A stretch of 64,000 nt of DNA from Arthrobacter cupressi (GCF_900099975.1 NZ_FNEI01000010.1:1-64000), one strand, 5' to 3'. Counted from the first letter of the stretch, positions 16,179 through 26,983 are shown. Notes: generated by a model from the letters alone, not told the origin. Program-made: numbers and translations.

Positions 16179-17738
16179 TCATTGCTGCTCCTGCTCCGAC
16201 TGGCGGTCCCGCCAGTTGCTTTCGACGGGCCAGACGGACACCTGCTCGCGGACGCTGATGCTTGGCCGCGGGAAGTCGGGTCCGGGCAGCTGCGGGGAAT
16301 CGGAGAGCACCCAGGTGTCCTTCGAGCCGCCGCCCTGGCTGGAGTTCACGATCAGCGATCCCTCCTTCAGCGCCACCCGGGTCAGGCCGCCGGGCAGCAC
16401 CCAGACGTCGTCGCCGTCGTTCACTGCAAACGGACGCAGGTCCACGTGGCGCGGGCCGAACTTGTCCCCGGAGAGGGTGGGCACGGTGGAGAGCTGCAGC
16501 ACCGGCTGCGCGATCCAGCCGCGCGGGTCCGTGAGGATCCGGCTGCGGAGGGCGTCGAGTTCCTCCTTTGACGCGGCCGGACCGATCACGAGGCCCTTGC
16601 CGCCGGAGCCGTCCACCGGCTTGACGACCAGTTCGTCCAGGCGGTCCAGCACGTGCTCGCGGGCTTCCTTCTCTTCCAGTCGGAAGGTGTCCACGTTCGC
16701 GATGACCGGCTCTTCGTGCAGGTAATAGCGGATGAGGTCCGGAACGTAGCTGTAAACCAGCTTGTCGTCGGCGACGCCGTTGCCCACCGCGTTGGCAATG
16801 GTGACACCGCCGGCGCGGGCCGCGTTGACCAGTCCGGGGCAGCCGAGCATGGAGTCGGAGCGGAACTGCAACGGATCCAGGAAGTCGTCGTCGATGCGCT
16901 TGTAGATGACGTCCACGCGCTGCTCGCCGGCGGTGGTCCGCATGTAGACGCGGTTGCCGCGGCAGATGAGGTCACGGCCCTCCACGAGTTCCACGCCCAT
17001 GAGGCCGGCCAGGAGGGTGTGTTCGAAGTAGGCGCTGTTGAAGACGCCGGGGGTCAGAACGACGACGGTGGGATCGTCGACGCCGGACGGTGCGGTCTTG
17101 CGCAGGGCGGACAGCAACCGGCGCGGGTACTCCTCGACGGGACGGATGTGCTGCTGGCCGAACGCTTCGGGCAGGCCCTTGGCCATGGCGCGGCGGTTTT
17201 CGAGCACGTAGCTGACGCCGGACGGGACACGCACGTTGTCTTCGAGGACACGGAACGTGCCCGCGGCGTCGCGGACCACGTCGATGCCGGAGACGTGGAC
17301 GCGGACACCACCGGCCGGTTCGAAACCGTGGACGGCACGGTGGAAGTGGGCGCTGGTGGTGATGAGCTGGCGCGGAATGACGCCGTCGGTCACCACCGAC
17401 ATCCGCCCGTAGACGTCGTCGAGGAAGGCTTCGAGGGCGCGCACGCGCTGGGCGACGCCGCGTTCGAGGGTTTCCCATTCATCTGCAGGAATCACCCGGG
17501 GCACGATGTCCAGCGGGAAGGGACGCTCCTCCCCCGCATAGTCGAAGGTGACACCGCGGTCCAGGAAGGTCCGTGCCATCGAGTCGGCACGGGCGCTGAC
17601 GTCGGCCAGTGACAACTCCTTCAGTGCTCCCTCGACCTGGCCGTACGATCTCCTGGCGATCAACCCCGGTGCGAACATCTCGTCGTAGGCACCGGAACGC
17701 GCCACGGCCTCGGAATAATCCTGGAATAGCTCTGACAT
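16179..17738 (-). CDS. circularly permuted ATP-grasp type 2 protein
   Basis: A 519-residue ATP-grasp enzyme with the permuted domain order found in this cassette. The N-terminal part includes YAGEERPFPLDIVPR and GVRVHVSGIDVVRD. The C-terminal part carries the nucleotide-binding loop KPVDGSGGKGLVIGP near 400 and conserved acidic and Asn residues (RHVDLRPFAVND near 450). ATP-grasp enzymes form carboxyl-phosphate intermediates that react with an amine or thiol, so ligase activity on a peptide or amino acid is expected. It is first of the three-gene cassette. The promoter region upstream is shared with pepN and contains a Crp/GlxR-like box, hinting at carbon or cAMP control. Confidence 0.88.
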   Translation of the reverse strand: MSELFQDYSEAVARSGAYDEMFAPGLIARRSYGQVEGALKELSLADVSARADSMARTFLDRGVTFDYAGEERPFPLDIVPRVIPADEWETLERGVAQRVRALEAFLDDVYGRMSVVTDGVIPRQLITTSAHFHRAVHGFEPAGGVRVHVSGIDVVRDAAGTFRVLEDNVRVPSGVSYVLENRRAMAKGLPEAFGQQHIRPVEEYPRRLLSALRKTAPSGVDDPTVVVLTPGVFNSAYFEHTLLAGLMGVELVEGRDLICRGNRVYMRTTAGEQRVDVIYKRIDDDFLDPLQFRSDSMLGCPGLVNAARAGGVTIANAVGNGVADDKLVYSYVPDLIRYYLHEEPVIANVDTFRLEEKEAREHVLDRLDELVVKPVDGSGGKGLVIGPAASKEELDALRSRILTDPRGWIAQPVLQLSTVPTLSGDKFGPRHVDLRPFAVNDGDDVWVLPGGLTRVALKEGSLIVNSSQGGGSKDTWVLSDSPQLPGPDFPRPSISVREQVSVWPVESNWRDRQSEQEQQ

Positions 17739-17787
17739 GGGACTCAGGTAATCACCTATTCATTTCGGGCGCATTTCGCGCCGGTTG

Positions 17788-17803
17788 TGTGACGTACTTC
17801 ACG
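17788..17803. promoter_or_regulatory. Crp/GlxR-type cAMP receptor site
   Basis: TGTGACGTACTTCACG matches the 16-bp palindrome TGTGA-N6-TCACA in every fixed position but the last. It lies 50 bp upstream of the ATP-grasp gene and 148 bp upstream of pepN. The binding factor is not in the window. Confidence 0.55.
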
Positions 17804-17951
17804 TCCTCACCGCTGCGGAGCCGGCTTCCGGAATGAGCGCTTCGTCCGGAATTCCCCGGCCCCGTAGCTGCCAATATATACCTGCGTGCCGCCTTGCCAC
17901 GGGCGCCCCCGCCGCAGCATCAGGCGCGCCGTTGCGTGGTTAGATAATTGA

Positions 17952-20573
<2,622 letters not shown>

Positions 20574-20704
20574 CCTGCCCGGGAAAAGCGAGTAGCGCGG
20601 GCTCAATTGCCGGGTTAATCGAGTACCAACCACGGTGTTCGGGCCCGGCGCCCCTCAGTAGGATCGCGTGCACCAGCCATCCAGCGAAGGAATGAGGAAC
20701 AGCC

Positions 20705-20995
20705 ATGCGCAGGAAATCCCTATTCACGGCAGCCGTGTGCACCCTGGCCTTTGTGGGCCTTACGGCAGCACCGGCGTCGGCCCAGGGCCAGGTTGAACGC
20801 GGCCCCGAGCATGCCAACTCCATCTGTTCGTTCTCCGGCCTGAACGATGTTCCGGACGATCCCGTGGAGGGCGGCCGCGTGCAGTCCTACGGCCAGATCG
20901 TGAAGGCGGGATTCAAGGCCGAGGTGCCCAGCCCGAGCCTGCTTTGCAACGGCCACCTCTTCCCGTACCCGGAGGCCTTCCCCGAGGAGGAGTAG
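20705..20995 (+). CDS. small secreted protein of unknown function
   Basis: A 96-residue precursor. A Sec signal peptide (MRRKSLFTAAVCTLAFVGLT, cleavage likely after APASA near 27) leaves a mature domain of about 69 residues. That domain has two Cys residues (in SICSF and LLCNG) that could form one disulfide outside the cell. The C-terminus is acidic (FPEEE). A GAGGAA site precedes the ATG. No family is recognised; similar short exported proteins with the phrase ANSICSFSGLND occur in actinobacteria as hypothetical proteins. It converges on lplA with only 14 bp between them. Confidence 0.75.
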   Translation: MRRKSLFTAAVCTLAFVGLTAAPASAQGQVERGPEHANSICSFSGLNDVPDDPVEGGRVQSYGQIVKAGFKAEVPSPSLLCNGHLFPYPEAFPEEE

Positions 20996-21009
20996 CGTCC
21001 CGAAGGTAG

Positions 21010-22110
21010 CTAAGGAATCCTGAACAGCCAGTCATCGGTGCCGAATTTGCTCCGCACACGCTCCTGCGCGGCGGCGAGTTCGGCGTCGGTGATGCGCGAC
21101 TCAAGCGCGCCATACCGTTCGGTGAAGACGTCCTGCATCGCCTTGATGATGGCGTCCCTGGGCAGGCCGCTTTGCCGGCGCAGCGGGTCCACCCGCTTCT
21201 TCGCGCTCCTCGTGCCCTTGTCGGAGAGCTTCTCCTTGCCGATCCGCAGCACCTCCACCATTTTGTCGGCGTCGATGTCGTAGCTCATGGTGACGTGGTG
21301 GAGCATGCCGCCGTTGGCCAGGCGCTTCTGCGCGGCCCCGCCGATCTTCCCCTGCTCCGTGGCGATGTCGTTCAAAGGCACATAGAAGGCCGTGATCCCC
21401 AGCTTCTCCAGTGCCGCCATCACCCATGCATCCAGGAAGGCGTAGGAGTCGGCAAAGCTGATGCCGTCCACCAGGGTCTGCGGGAGGTAGAGGGAGTAGG
21501 TGATGCAGTTGCCTGCCTCCATGAACATCGCTCCGCCGCCGCTGATGCGGCGCACCACCGTTATGCCGTGCTTCTCCACGCCAGCAGGGTCCACCTCGTT
21601 GCGCATCGACTGGAAGCTGCCGATCACCACGGACGGCTCTTCCCAGTCCCAGAAGCGCAGGGTGGGGTTGCGGCGGCCGGCACCGACTTCCTCGGTGAGG
21701 ACTTCGTCGAGGGCGACGTTCAGGTGCGTGGGAAGGACCGACGGCGGGATCACCTCCCACTGATGGTCCAGCCAGCCAGTGGCCTTGGACAGAGCCCGGC
21801 GGACGGCGATGGCCACCGCTTCTGCCGAGAAACCGAAGAGGATGGCGTCGGCCGGCAGGGCCGCGGTCACGGCGGCGGCCAGGTCGCCCGGCGTCGACTC
21901 TGCCGGCAGTCCGGTCAGCGCGCGGTTGATGTCCTGGAGCGCTTCGTCGGGTTCCAGGAAGAAGTCGCCGCTGACGGAGACCTCCGCGAGCTTGCCGTCC
22001 GCCACGTGGCAGTCCACGACGACCAGCTTGCCGCCGGGAACCTTGAACTCGCCGTGGAGGCGGCCGGCGTCGGAATCGGGGGAAGCAAGGCGGGAAGTCA
22101 TGTCCACCAT
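21010..22110 (-). CDS. lplA: lipoate-protein ligase A
   Basis: A 366-residue enzyme that activates lipoate with ATP and attaches it to E2 and GcvH lipoyl domains. The domain order is reversed compared with E. coli LplA: the small accessory lipoate-ligase domain comes first (about 15-100, with LPADAILFGFSAEAVAIAVR), then the catalytic BPL/LplA domain. The latter shows SVVIGSFQSMRNEV, the signature RRISGGGAMFMEAGN near 190 and the binding Lys in QGKIGGAAQKR near 260. It belongs to the actinobacterial and Gram-positive group with a fused N-terminal accessory domain. Two in-frame ATGs (22110 and 22101) are about equally plausible starts. Confidence 0.88.
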   Translation of the reverse strand: MVDMTSRLASPDSDAGRLHGEFKVPGGKLVVVDCHVADGKLAEVSVSGDFFLEPDEALQDINRALTGLPAESTPGDLAAAVTAALPADAILFGFSAEAVAIAVRRALSKATGWLDHQWEVIPPSVLPTHLNVALDEVLTEEVGAGRRNPTLRFWDWEEPSVVIGSFQSMRNEVDPAGVEKHGITVVRRISGGGAMFMEAGNCITYSLYLPQTLVDGISFADSYAFLDAWVMAALEKLGITAFYVPLNDIATEQGKIGGAAQKRLANGGMLHHVTMSYDIDADKMVEVLRIGKEKLSDKGTRSAKKRVDPLRRQSGLPRDAIIKAMQDVFTERYGALESRITDAELAAAQERVRSKFGTDDWLFRIP

Positions 22111-22142
22111 CCTGCCTGAAAATGCCTGCGCCTATTAACAAC

Positions 22143-22175
22143 AAAGCCCGCATCCCTTGGCGGGACGCGGGCTTT
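22143..22175 (-). terminator. intrinsic terminator of rpmE2
   Basis: AAAGCCCGCATCCC (22143-22156) pairs with GGGACGCGGGCTTT (22162-22175), one wobble, 5-nt loop. The minus strand continues GTTGTTAAT. Confidence 0.85.
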
Positions 22176-22199
22176 GCCAGGCGACTTGGATGAAGTCGA

Positions 22200-22457
22200 T
22201 TACTTCTTGGCGCCGAAGCCCTTGAAGCGAGCGTTGAAGCGCTCGACGCGGCCTGCGGAGTCCATGATGCGCTGCTTGCCCGTGTAGAACGGGTGGGACT
22301 CGGAGGAGATTTCGACGTCGATGACCGGGTAGGTGTTGCCGTCTTCCCACTCGATGGTCTTGGAAGAAGACACGGTGGACTTGGTCAGGAACTTGACGCC
22401 GGAAGCCAGGTCGTTGAAAACAACAGCTTCGTACTTCGGGTGGATATCAGACTTCAT
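22200..22457 (-). CDS. rpmE2: 50S ribosomal protein L31 type B
   Basis: An 85-residue ribosomal protein L31 of the B type, which lacks the zinc-binding Cys residues of the A type and is usually made when zinc is scarce. Typical segments are [29 protein letters not shown] and [14 protein letters not shown]. The ATG at 22457 is taken because homologs begin MKSDIHP; an upstream frame adds unrelated sequence. AAAGG lies 8 nt before it. I looked for a Zur box upstream and did not find a convincing one. Confidence 0.93.
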   Translation of the reverse strand: MKSDIHPKYEAVVFNDLASGVKFLTKSTVSSSKTIEWEDGNTYPVIDVEISSESHPFYTGKQRIMDSAGRVERFNARFKGFGAKK

Positions 22458-22632
22458 AATTGGACCTTTGTTCGCGCAGCTGGATTTTGCCAGCTGCCAG
22501 GTATGAATGGAGGTGGTCCGTGCACCGGCGGACGGTGAACGTTCCGCGGCTTCCGGGCCAACAAACAATCCTAGCGGAAGCGGCGGGAACTAGCGAACCG
22601 GAGCGGCCGAATTCAGGCCAGCCGTAACTCCC

Positions 22633-23916
22633 CTATCTTGGTGCGTGGTCGTTGCCGCGCATGCGGAGGGCGACCAAGAGTCCGGATGCGGCAGTCACCG
22701 CGGCGACGGCAGCGATGGCGGCGGGGATCCCGTACACGTCCGCGAGGAGCCCGGAGAGGAGCGCCCCGACCGCGAAACCGCCGTCGCGCCAGAGCCGGTA
22801 GACGCCGACGGACCGGGCCCGCCAGGCCGGGTGTGAGACGTCGCCGATCGCGGCGAGCAACGCCGGGTACACCATCGCCGTCCCCAGCCCGAGGAGCACC
22901 GCTGCGGCCAGCCACGGCCCGAATCCGTGTGAGGCGGCAGTAATTCCCAATCCCACCGCTTGGGTAAACATGCCGGCCACGATGAGCCATTTCCGCCCCC
23001 ACCGGTCCGAGGCCGCCCCGGTGAAGAGCTGCCCGACGCCCCACATGGCGGGATAGGCCGCCGCCAGGAGACCAATGTGGCCAAGACTCAGCCCGGCGCC
23101 CGCAAACAGGACTGGAAAGAGGCCCCAAGCGAGGCCGTCGTTGAGGTTGTTCACCATGCCGGCCTGGCTGACCGCGGAGAGGGACCGGTCACGGAAGCTG
23201 GTTAGGGTGAAGACCTGCAGGTCGGTAAGCCCGCCATGGGCGTGCACGTGGGCATCGACATGGGCGCGGGCCTCGACGAGGGAATGGCCACGGGTCTCGC
23301 GTAGAGTGACGACGGACAGCCCCAGGCCGAGCGCAATGAAGACCGCACCGAGCAGGAACGGGACTGGTCGGAGGCCGTATGCCGAGGCGAGGTAGCCGGT
23401 GGCCAGGGCGGTGGCCGCGACGCCCAGGTAGCCCGCCGCCTCGTTTAGGCCCATGGCGAGCCCCCTTAGGGACGGGCCGACGAGGTCCAACTTCATCATC
23501 ACGGTCGTGGACCATGTCAGTCCCTGGCTGATGCCCAGCAGCACGTTCGCCCCGACGATCCACGCCCAGTCCTGTCCGTAGATGAGCATGAATGGAACGG
23601 GGACTGCTGCCAGCCATCCCGCCAGGAGGACCGGCTTGCGGCCGTACCGGTCTGAAAGGGTCCCGGCGAAGTAGTTCATCGCTGCCTTGGACAGCCCGAA
23701 GGCGAGTATGTAGGTCAGGGCACTGGTGTAGCGGTCGAGATGGAAGATGTCGCTGGCCAGGAGTGGCAGGATAGTCCTTTCCTGGCCGAGGGTGCCGCCA
23801 ACTAAAGCGTTGACGGCGATGAGCAGGGTGAACTGGCCCAGGTTCTGACGCAGCCCCAGGACCGGCCTTTGTTTCGAGGAGTGCTTATGCGATCTGGGGT
23901 CCGTGATCTCCTCCAG
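22633..23916 (-). CDS. MFS transporter, start codon unclear (possible frameshift near 5' end)
   Basis: A major facilitator transporter with about 12 membrane helices. The loop-2 signature is GTLSDRYGRKPVLLAGW, repeated in the second half as GAASDRWGRKWLIVAG. A His-rich loop (HVDAHVHAHGG) joins the halves. The first ATG in frame (23679) would remove the first helix. The frame is open upstream through family-like sequence (LRQNLGQFTLLIAVNALVGG) to about 23990 but holds no ATG, GTG or TTG. The coordinate given uses a CTG at 23916 as a nominal start. The upstream gene ends TAATG, whose ATG is in another frame, so a single-base indel is possible. It shares the ArsR-controlled cluster, suggesting export of a toxic thiol or metalloid species. 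Confidence 0.7.
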   Translation of the reverse strand: MEEITDPRSHKHSSKQRPVLGLRQNLGQFTLLIAVNALVGGTLGQERTILPLLASDIFHLDRYTSALTYILAFGLSKAAMNYFAGTLSDRYGRKPVLLAGWLAAVPVPFMLIYGQDWAWIVGANVLLGISQGLTWSTTVMMKLDLVGPSLRGLAMGLNEAAGYLGVAATALATGYLASAYGLRPVPFLLGAVFIALGLGLSVVTLRETRGHSLVEARAHVDAHVHAHGGLTDLQVFTLTSFRDRSLSAVSQAGMVNNLNDGLAWGLFPVLFAGAGLSLGHIGLLAAAYPAMWGVGQLFTGAASDRWGRKWLIVAGMFTQAVGLGITAASHGFGPWLAAAVLLGLGTAMVYPALLAAIGDVSHPAWRARSVGVYRLWRDGGFAVGALLSGLLADVYGIPAAIAAVAAVTAASGLLVALRMRGNDHAPR

Positions 23917-23965
23917 TCCGGCGTGTTCGCGCCGATAGCAACCGCCGATGGCAGCCGGCGCAGCA

Positions 23966-24454
23966 TTACGCCTTCGCGGGGGCCCTCATTGCTGTGAATA
24001 CCAGTACGACTCCTGCGAAAAAGATGAGGACGGCGAGGTAAATCAGGCCAAGGTGCCCGATGGTCGCCAGGCCCCAGGGGTAGTGGGCAGGCAGGGCAAC
24101 GCCGAGGCCGACGACCGGCACCACGACGGCCGTGGCGAAGGCCCACCGCTCACCGCGACGTACCCCGTACCAGGACAGGGCCGCGACGGCTAGTCCCGCG
24201 GCCGCGATGAAGCCGCTGACTGCGATGTGCAGGTGGCTGATGTAGTGGTACAGCTGCGGGCTGAAGGCCTCGATCTCGTCTTTGCCCTTGTCGACCTGGT
24301 CGGGGCCGATCCCGAGCTCGAGGAAGGTGTCCGTGAAATTGAGCACGAAGAAGATCGCGGCGTATCCAACGAATCCGAGTCCTGCGATTGCCATGAGGGC
24401 GGCACCTGCGCGTAGGCGGGACTGCTGTTTTTGTGGACTGTGGATGGTGGCCAT
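23966..24454 (-). CDS. small four-helix membrane protein
   Basis: A 162-residue membrane protein. Four hydrophobic helices are visible: about 20-42, 75-97, 105-122 and 128-150. A polar loop between the first two (GPDQVDKGKDEIEAFSPQLYHYISHLH) contains two His residues. No family is firmly recognised. The start is the ATG at 24454, with AAAGGGGG 8 nt upstream; a GTG two codons earlier is too close to that site. It is transcribed divergently from the ArsR-rhodanese gene across the double operator and ends in TAATG beside the MFS transporter, so it is probably the first gene of the operon that the ArsR protein controls. Confidence 0.7.
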   Translation of the reverse strand: MATIHSPQKQQSRLRAGAALMAIAGLGFVGYAAIFFVLNFTDTFLELGIGPDQVDKGKDEIEAFSPQLYHYISHLHIAVSGFIAAAGLAVAALSWYGVRRGERWAFATAVVVPVVGLGVALPAHYPWGLATIGHLGLIYLAVLIFFAGVVLVFTAMRAPAKA

Positions 24455-24471
24455 TGCCACCGCCCCCTTTC

Positions 24472-24495
24472 TTATTCAAGTAGGTTCTTGAATAA
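24472..24495. promoter_or_regulatory. ArsR-family operator 1
   Basis: Perfect 9-bp arms TTATTCAAG and CTTGAATAA separated by 6 nt form a classic ArsR/SmtB-type palindrome. It lies just upstream of the divergent membrane-protein gene. Confidence 0.8.
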
Positions 24496-24515
24496 CACTC
24501 CCGATGACATACTTT

Positions 24516-24537
24516 TGTCAAGAGAGTTCTTGAATAG
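24516..24537. promoter_or_regulatory. ArsR-family operator 2
   Basis: A second copy, TCAAG-N6-CTTGA at 24518-24533 with right flank AATAG, has the same 6-nt spacing. Its centre is 42 bp from operator 1, four turns of B-DNA. It lies 24 bp before the ArsR-rhodanese ATG. Confidence 0.75.
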
Positions 24538-24556
24538 CCTAACGGAAGGAGTGGAC

Positions 24557-25222
24557 ATGGGAGACCATCGGGCCAAGGAAGCGCTCTTCGACGTCCTTGT
24601 TGAAGCCGCGCGGGCGCTGGGGAACGGTCGGAGGGCGGAGCTGGTGGACGTCCTTGCCCAGGGCGAGCGGTCCGTGGAGGAGCTGGCCGTGGAAATCAGC
24701 CAGAGCGTCGCCAACACCTCCCAGCATCTCCAGCGCTTGCTGCGTGCAGGCGTGATCAGTTCCAGGAGATCGGGTACCCGCATCTACTATTCCCTGGCGG
24801 GGCCCGCGGTCGAGCGGCTATGGCGGGCGCTGCGGGAAACGGCCGAGGCGCACGCGGGCGAGCTGGGGGCGCTTGCCCTCTCCTATCTGGGTGACCGAAC
24901 CAGCCTCGGCACCATCAACCGAGACGAGCTGCAGCGGCGGCTGAAGCAGGGCGATGTTGTCGTTCTCGACGTCAGGCCGCGCCCCGAGTACGACGCAGCA
25001 CATATCCCGGGCGCCCTTTCAGTCCCTGTTGACCACCTGAAGGCCCGGTTGAGCCAGATTCCCGAAGGTCGCGACATCGTTGCCTACTGCCGCGGTTCTT
25101 ACTGCGTCTACGCGGACGACGCCGTGCGTGAGCTTAGCGACGACGGGCGCCGGGCGATGCGACTCGAAGAAGGTTTCCCGGAGTGGAAAGCTGCCGGGCT
25201 GCCCGTGGAGTCGGCCACGTGA
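24557..25222 (+). CDS. ArsR-family regulator fused to a rhodanese domain
   Basis: A 221-residue fusion. Residues 1-95 are a winged helix of the ArsR/SmtB type (RSVEELAVEISQSVANTSQHLQRLLRAG is the recognition region; SRRSGTRIYYSL the wing). Residues 115-221 are a rhodanese domain with DVRPRPEYDAAHIPGA and the active loop YCRGSYCVYADDA, whose first Cys is the persulfide-forming residue; a second Cys sits four residues later in the loop. The start is the ATG at 24557 behind GGAAGGAG. Such fusions are thought to sense sulfane sulfur or to be autoregulators of sulfur and metalloid transport clusters. Two matching operators immediately upstream support autoregulation and control of the divergent membrane genes. 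Confidence 0.9.
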   Translation: MGDHRAKEALFDVLVEAARALGNGRRAELVDVLAQGERSVEELAVEISQSVANTSQHLQRLLRAGVISSRRSGTRIYYSLAGPAVERLWRALRETAEAHAGELGALALSYLGDRTSLGTINRDELQRRLKQGDVVVLDVRPRPEYDAAHIPGALSVPVDHLKARLSQIPEGRDIVAYCRGSYCVYADDAVRELSDDGRRAMRLEEGFPEWKAAGLPVESAT

Positions 25223-25246
25223 CCGGCTCACCGGTTCCACGGCTTT

Positions 25247-25350
25247 TCAGTCGCGCGGACGGAGTTCCCAGAACGCGACTGCGGACGCGGCGGCGACGTT
25301 GAGGGAATCCACTCCCGCGCGCATCGGGATCTTGACCGCGAGGTCGACGG
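25247..25350 (-). pseudogene. stray 3' end of a TrmH/SpoU RNA methyltransferase gene
   Basis: The minus strand encodes about 34 residues, AVDLAVKIPMRAGVDSLNVA followed by AASAVAFWELRPRD and a stop at 25247. This is the C-terminal knot signature of SpoU/TrmH methyltransferases (IPM...GVDSLNVA). The intact trmH at 26984-27871 ends with a related but different sequence in the same orientation. Everything upstream of the fragment is missing. It is best read as the displaced or left-over 3' end of a second trmH allele. Confidence 0.75.
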
Positions 25351-25410
25351 CGGATGTACCTGCGCACCGGAGGATTCCCCTGCACAGACGGCCGGGTTTA
25401 CTGTAAGTGC

Positions 25411-26796
25411 GTGCGCGGGCGCATCGAAGCCGACTATCTGGTGGTCGGCGCTGGGACAGCGGGGATGGTCTTCACCGACCGGATCCTCGCCCATTCGGAT
25501 GCCACGGTGGCGATCGTCGATCGTCGGCACGCGCCCGGGGGACACTGGCAGGACGCATATCCGTTCGTCCGGCTGCACCAGCCCGCGAACCTCTACGGCG
25601 TCGAATCCGTGCCATTCGGAGCCGACAGGCGCGACGTCAACGGCACGAACGCAGGCATGTACGAGCTGGCCGGCCCGAGCGAGATCTGCGCGCATTTCGA
25701 AGAGGCGATGACGCGGGTCTTCCTGCCGACCGGTCGTGTAGTCTACCTGCCCGAGTGCGAGTTCGTTGACGAGGGTCGGATCGTCTCCCGCCTGGACGGC
25801 CGCACCGTGCCCGTCACCGTGCGCCGCCGCGTGGTGGATGCCAGGTATCTTGAGGGCCGCATCCCCGCCACCTCCGCCCCGCCGTTCGCCGTGGCCGAGG
25901 GAGTCCGCTGCATCCCCACCGGTGGGCTCGCCCGACTCGCCCACCCGGCCGGACGCTTCACCGTGATCGGCGCGGGAAAGACCGCGCTCGACACGTGTGT
26001 GTGGCTTCTCGAGCGGGGTGTGGATCCCGCCGACCTCACGTGGATCAAACCGCGCGAGGGCTGGTGGCCGAATAGACGCTACCTGCAGCCGCACGACCAA
26101 GTCGTCGAGCAGTACGTCGCGAACGCCGCACAGATCGAGGCCATGGCCCAAGCGACGACGATTGACGATCTCTTCGCACGGCTCGACGAACAGGGAATCC
26201 TGCTGCGGGTCGATCCCTCGGTGCCACCCACGATGTTCCACGGCGCGATCGTCGGAGAAGCCGAGATCGCTCTCCTCCGGCAAATCGAGGATGTCGTCCG
26301 CCTCGGCCACGTGCGTGCTGTCGAGCGCGACCGCATCATCCTCGACGAGGGTGTCATCCCGACGACACGCGACACGCTGCACCTCCACTGCGCCGCGTCG
26401 GGGCTCGTCCGGCCGCCACTTCGTCCGATCTTCGAACCGGGCCGCATCACGCTTCAGCCGATGTTCTGGGGCACCGTCTCGTTCCAGTACGCGATGCTTG
26501 GCGTCGTCGAAGCCGAACTCCACGACGACGACCAGAAGAACAAGCTGTGCCGCCCGCTGCACCTCTGGGATCGGAATGTCGACTTCCTCATCGCCTACGC
26601 CGCGCTGATGGCGAACGCCCGGGCACGCGGCCAGCATCCGGCGGTGTCCGCCTGGTCGCGCACAAGCCGGCTGTATCCCTTCGCCGAGCTGGAGCGATAC
26701 GCCGACGACCCACGCATCCCCGAGGCTCGGGAGCGCAGCCGAGCCCATGCCGCCGGTGCGCTCTCCAACCTCCCCCGCCTCATCGCCTCGGCGTGA
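25411..26796 (+). CDS. FAD/NAD(P)-binding oxidoreductase
   Basis: A 461-residue flavoprotein of unknown substrate. The N-terminal dinucleotide-binding motif is DYLVVGAGTAGMVF, followed by RRHAPGGHWQDAYPFVRLHQ, the arrangement seen in flavin monooxygenase-like proteins. A second nucleotide motif FTVIGAGKTALDTC near 185 could bind NAD(P)H. The start chosen is a GTG at 25411 because TACTGT lies 6 nt upstream (leaderless type); the frame stays open 57 bp further. The gene is flanked on both sides by trmH 3'-end sequences in the same orientation, so it probably arrived with a recombination event. Its function may be unrelated to the ArsR cluster. Confidence 0.8.
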   Translation: MRGRIEADYLVVGAGTAGMVFTDRILAHSDATVAIVDRRHAPGGHWQDAYPFVRLHQPANLYGVESVPFGADRRDVNGTNAGMYELAGPSEICAHFEEAMTRVFLPTGRVVYLPECEFVDEGRIVSRLDGRTVPVTVRRRVVDARYLEGRIPATSAPPFAVAEGVRCIPTGGLARLAHPAGRFTVIGAGKTALDTCVWLLERGVDPADLTWIKPREGWWPNRRYLQPHDQVVEQYVANAAQIEAMAQATTIDDLFARLDEQGILLRVDPSVPPTMFHGAIVGEAEIALLRQIEDVVRLGHVRAVERDRIILDEGVIPTTRDTLHLHCAASGLVRPPLRPIFEPGRITLQPMFWGTVSFQYAMLGVVEAELHDDDQKNKLCRPLHLWDRNVDFLIAYAALMANARARGQHPAVSAWSRTSRLYPFAELERYADDPRIPEARERSRAHAAGALSNLPRLIASA

Positions 26797-26983
26797 CCCG
26801 GCCACCGTCAGCCGGCGATGTTGAGGGACCGCGGTATGACAAGGGTGCCCCTGGGTGGGATGTGCCTTTGCAGAGGGCTGTAGTCAGGCCTTTTGGGCCG
26901 GCATGGTCTTCCCGGCTCCGGGACGGCAGACGAAGAGCAGGTGATGCTCGCCGCGGTCAGATGGTTGCAGTCACGCTCAGCTG

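Noticed and set aside
22458..22570. Expected Zur box upstream of the zinc-free L31 gene
   Set aside because: No AT-rich palindrome of the Zur type is present in the 110 bp before the gene.
25228..26805. 525-residue minus-strand frame opposite the FAD oxidoreductase
   Set aside because: The plus strand has two dinucleotide-binding motifs; the minus frame has none. The only real minus-strand coding trace is the trmH tail at 25247-25350, in another frame.
26797..26983. Possible insertion-sequence remnant between the FAD gene and trmH
   Set aside because: No inverted repeats, no transposase-like frame and no flanking duplication were seen; it is left unannotated.
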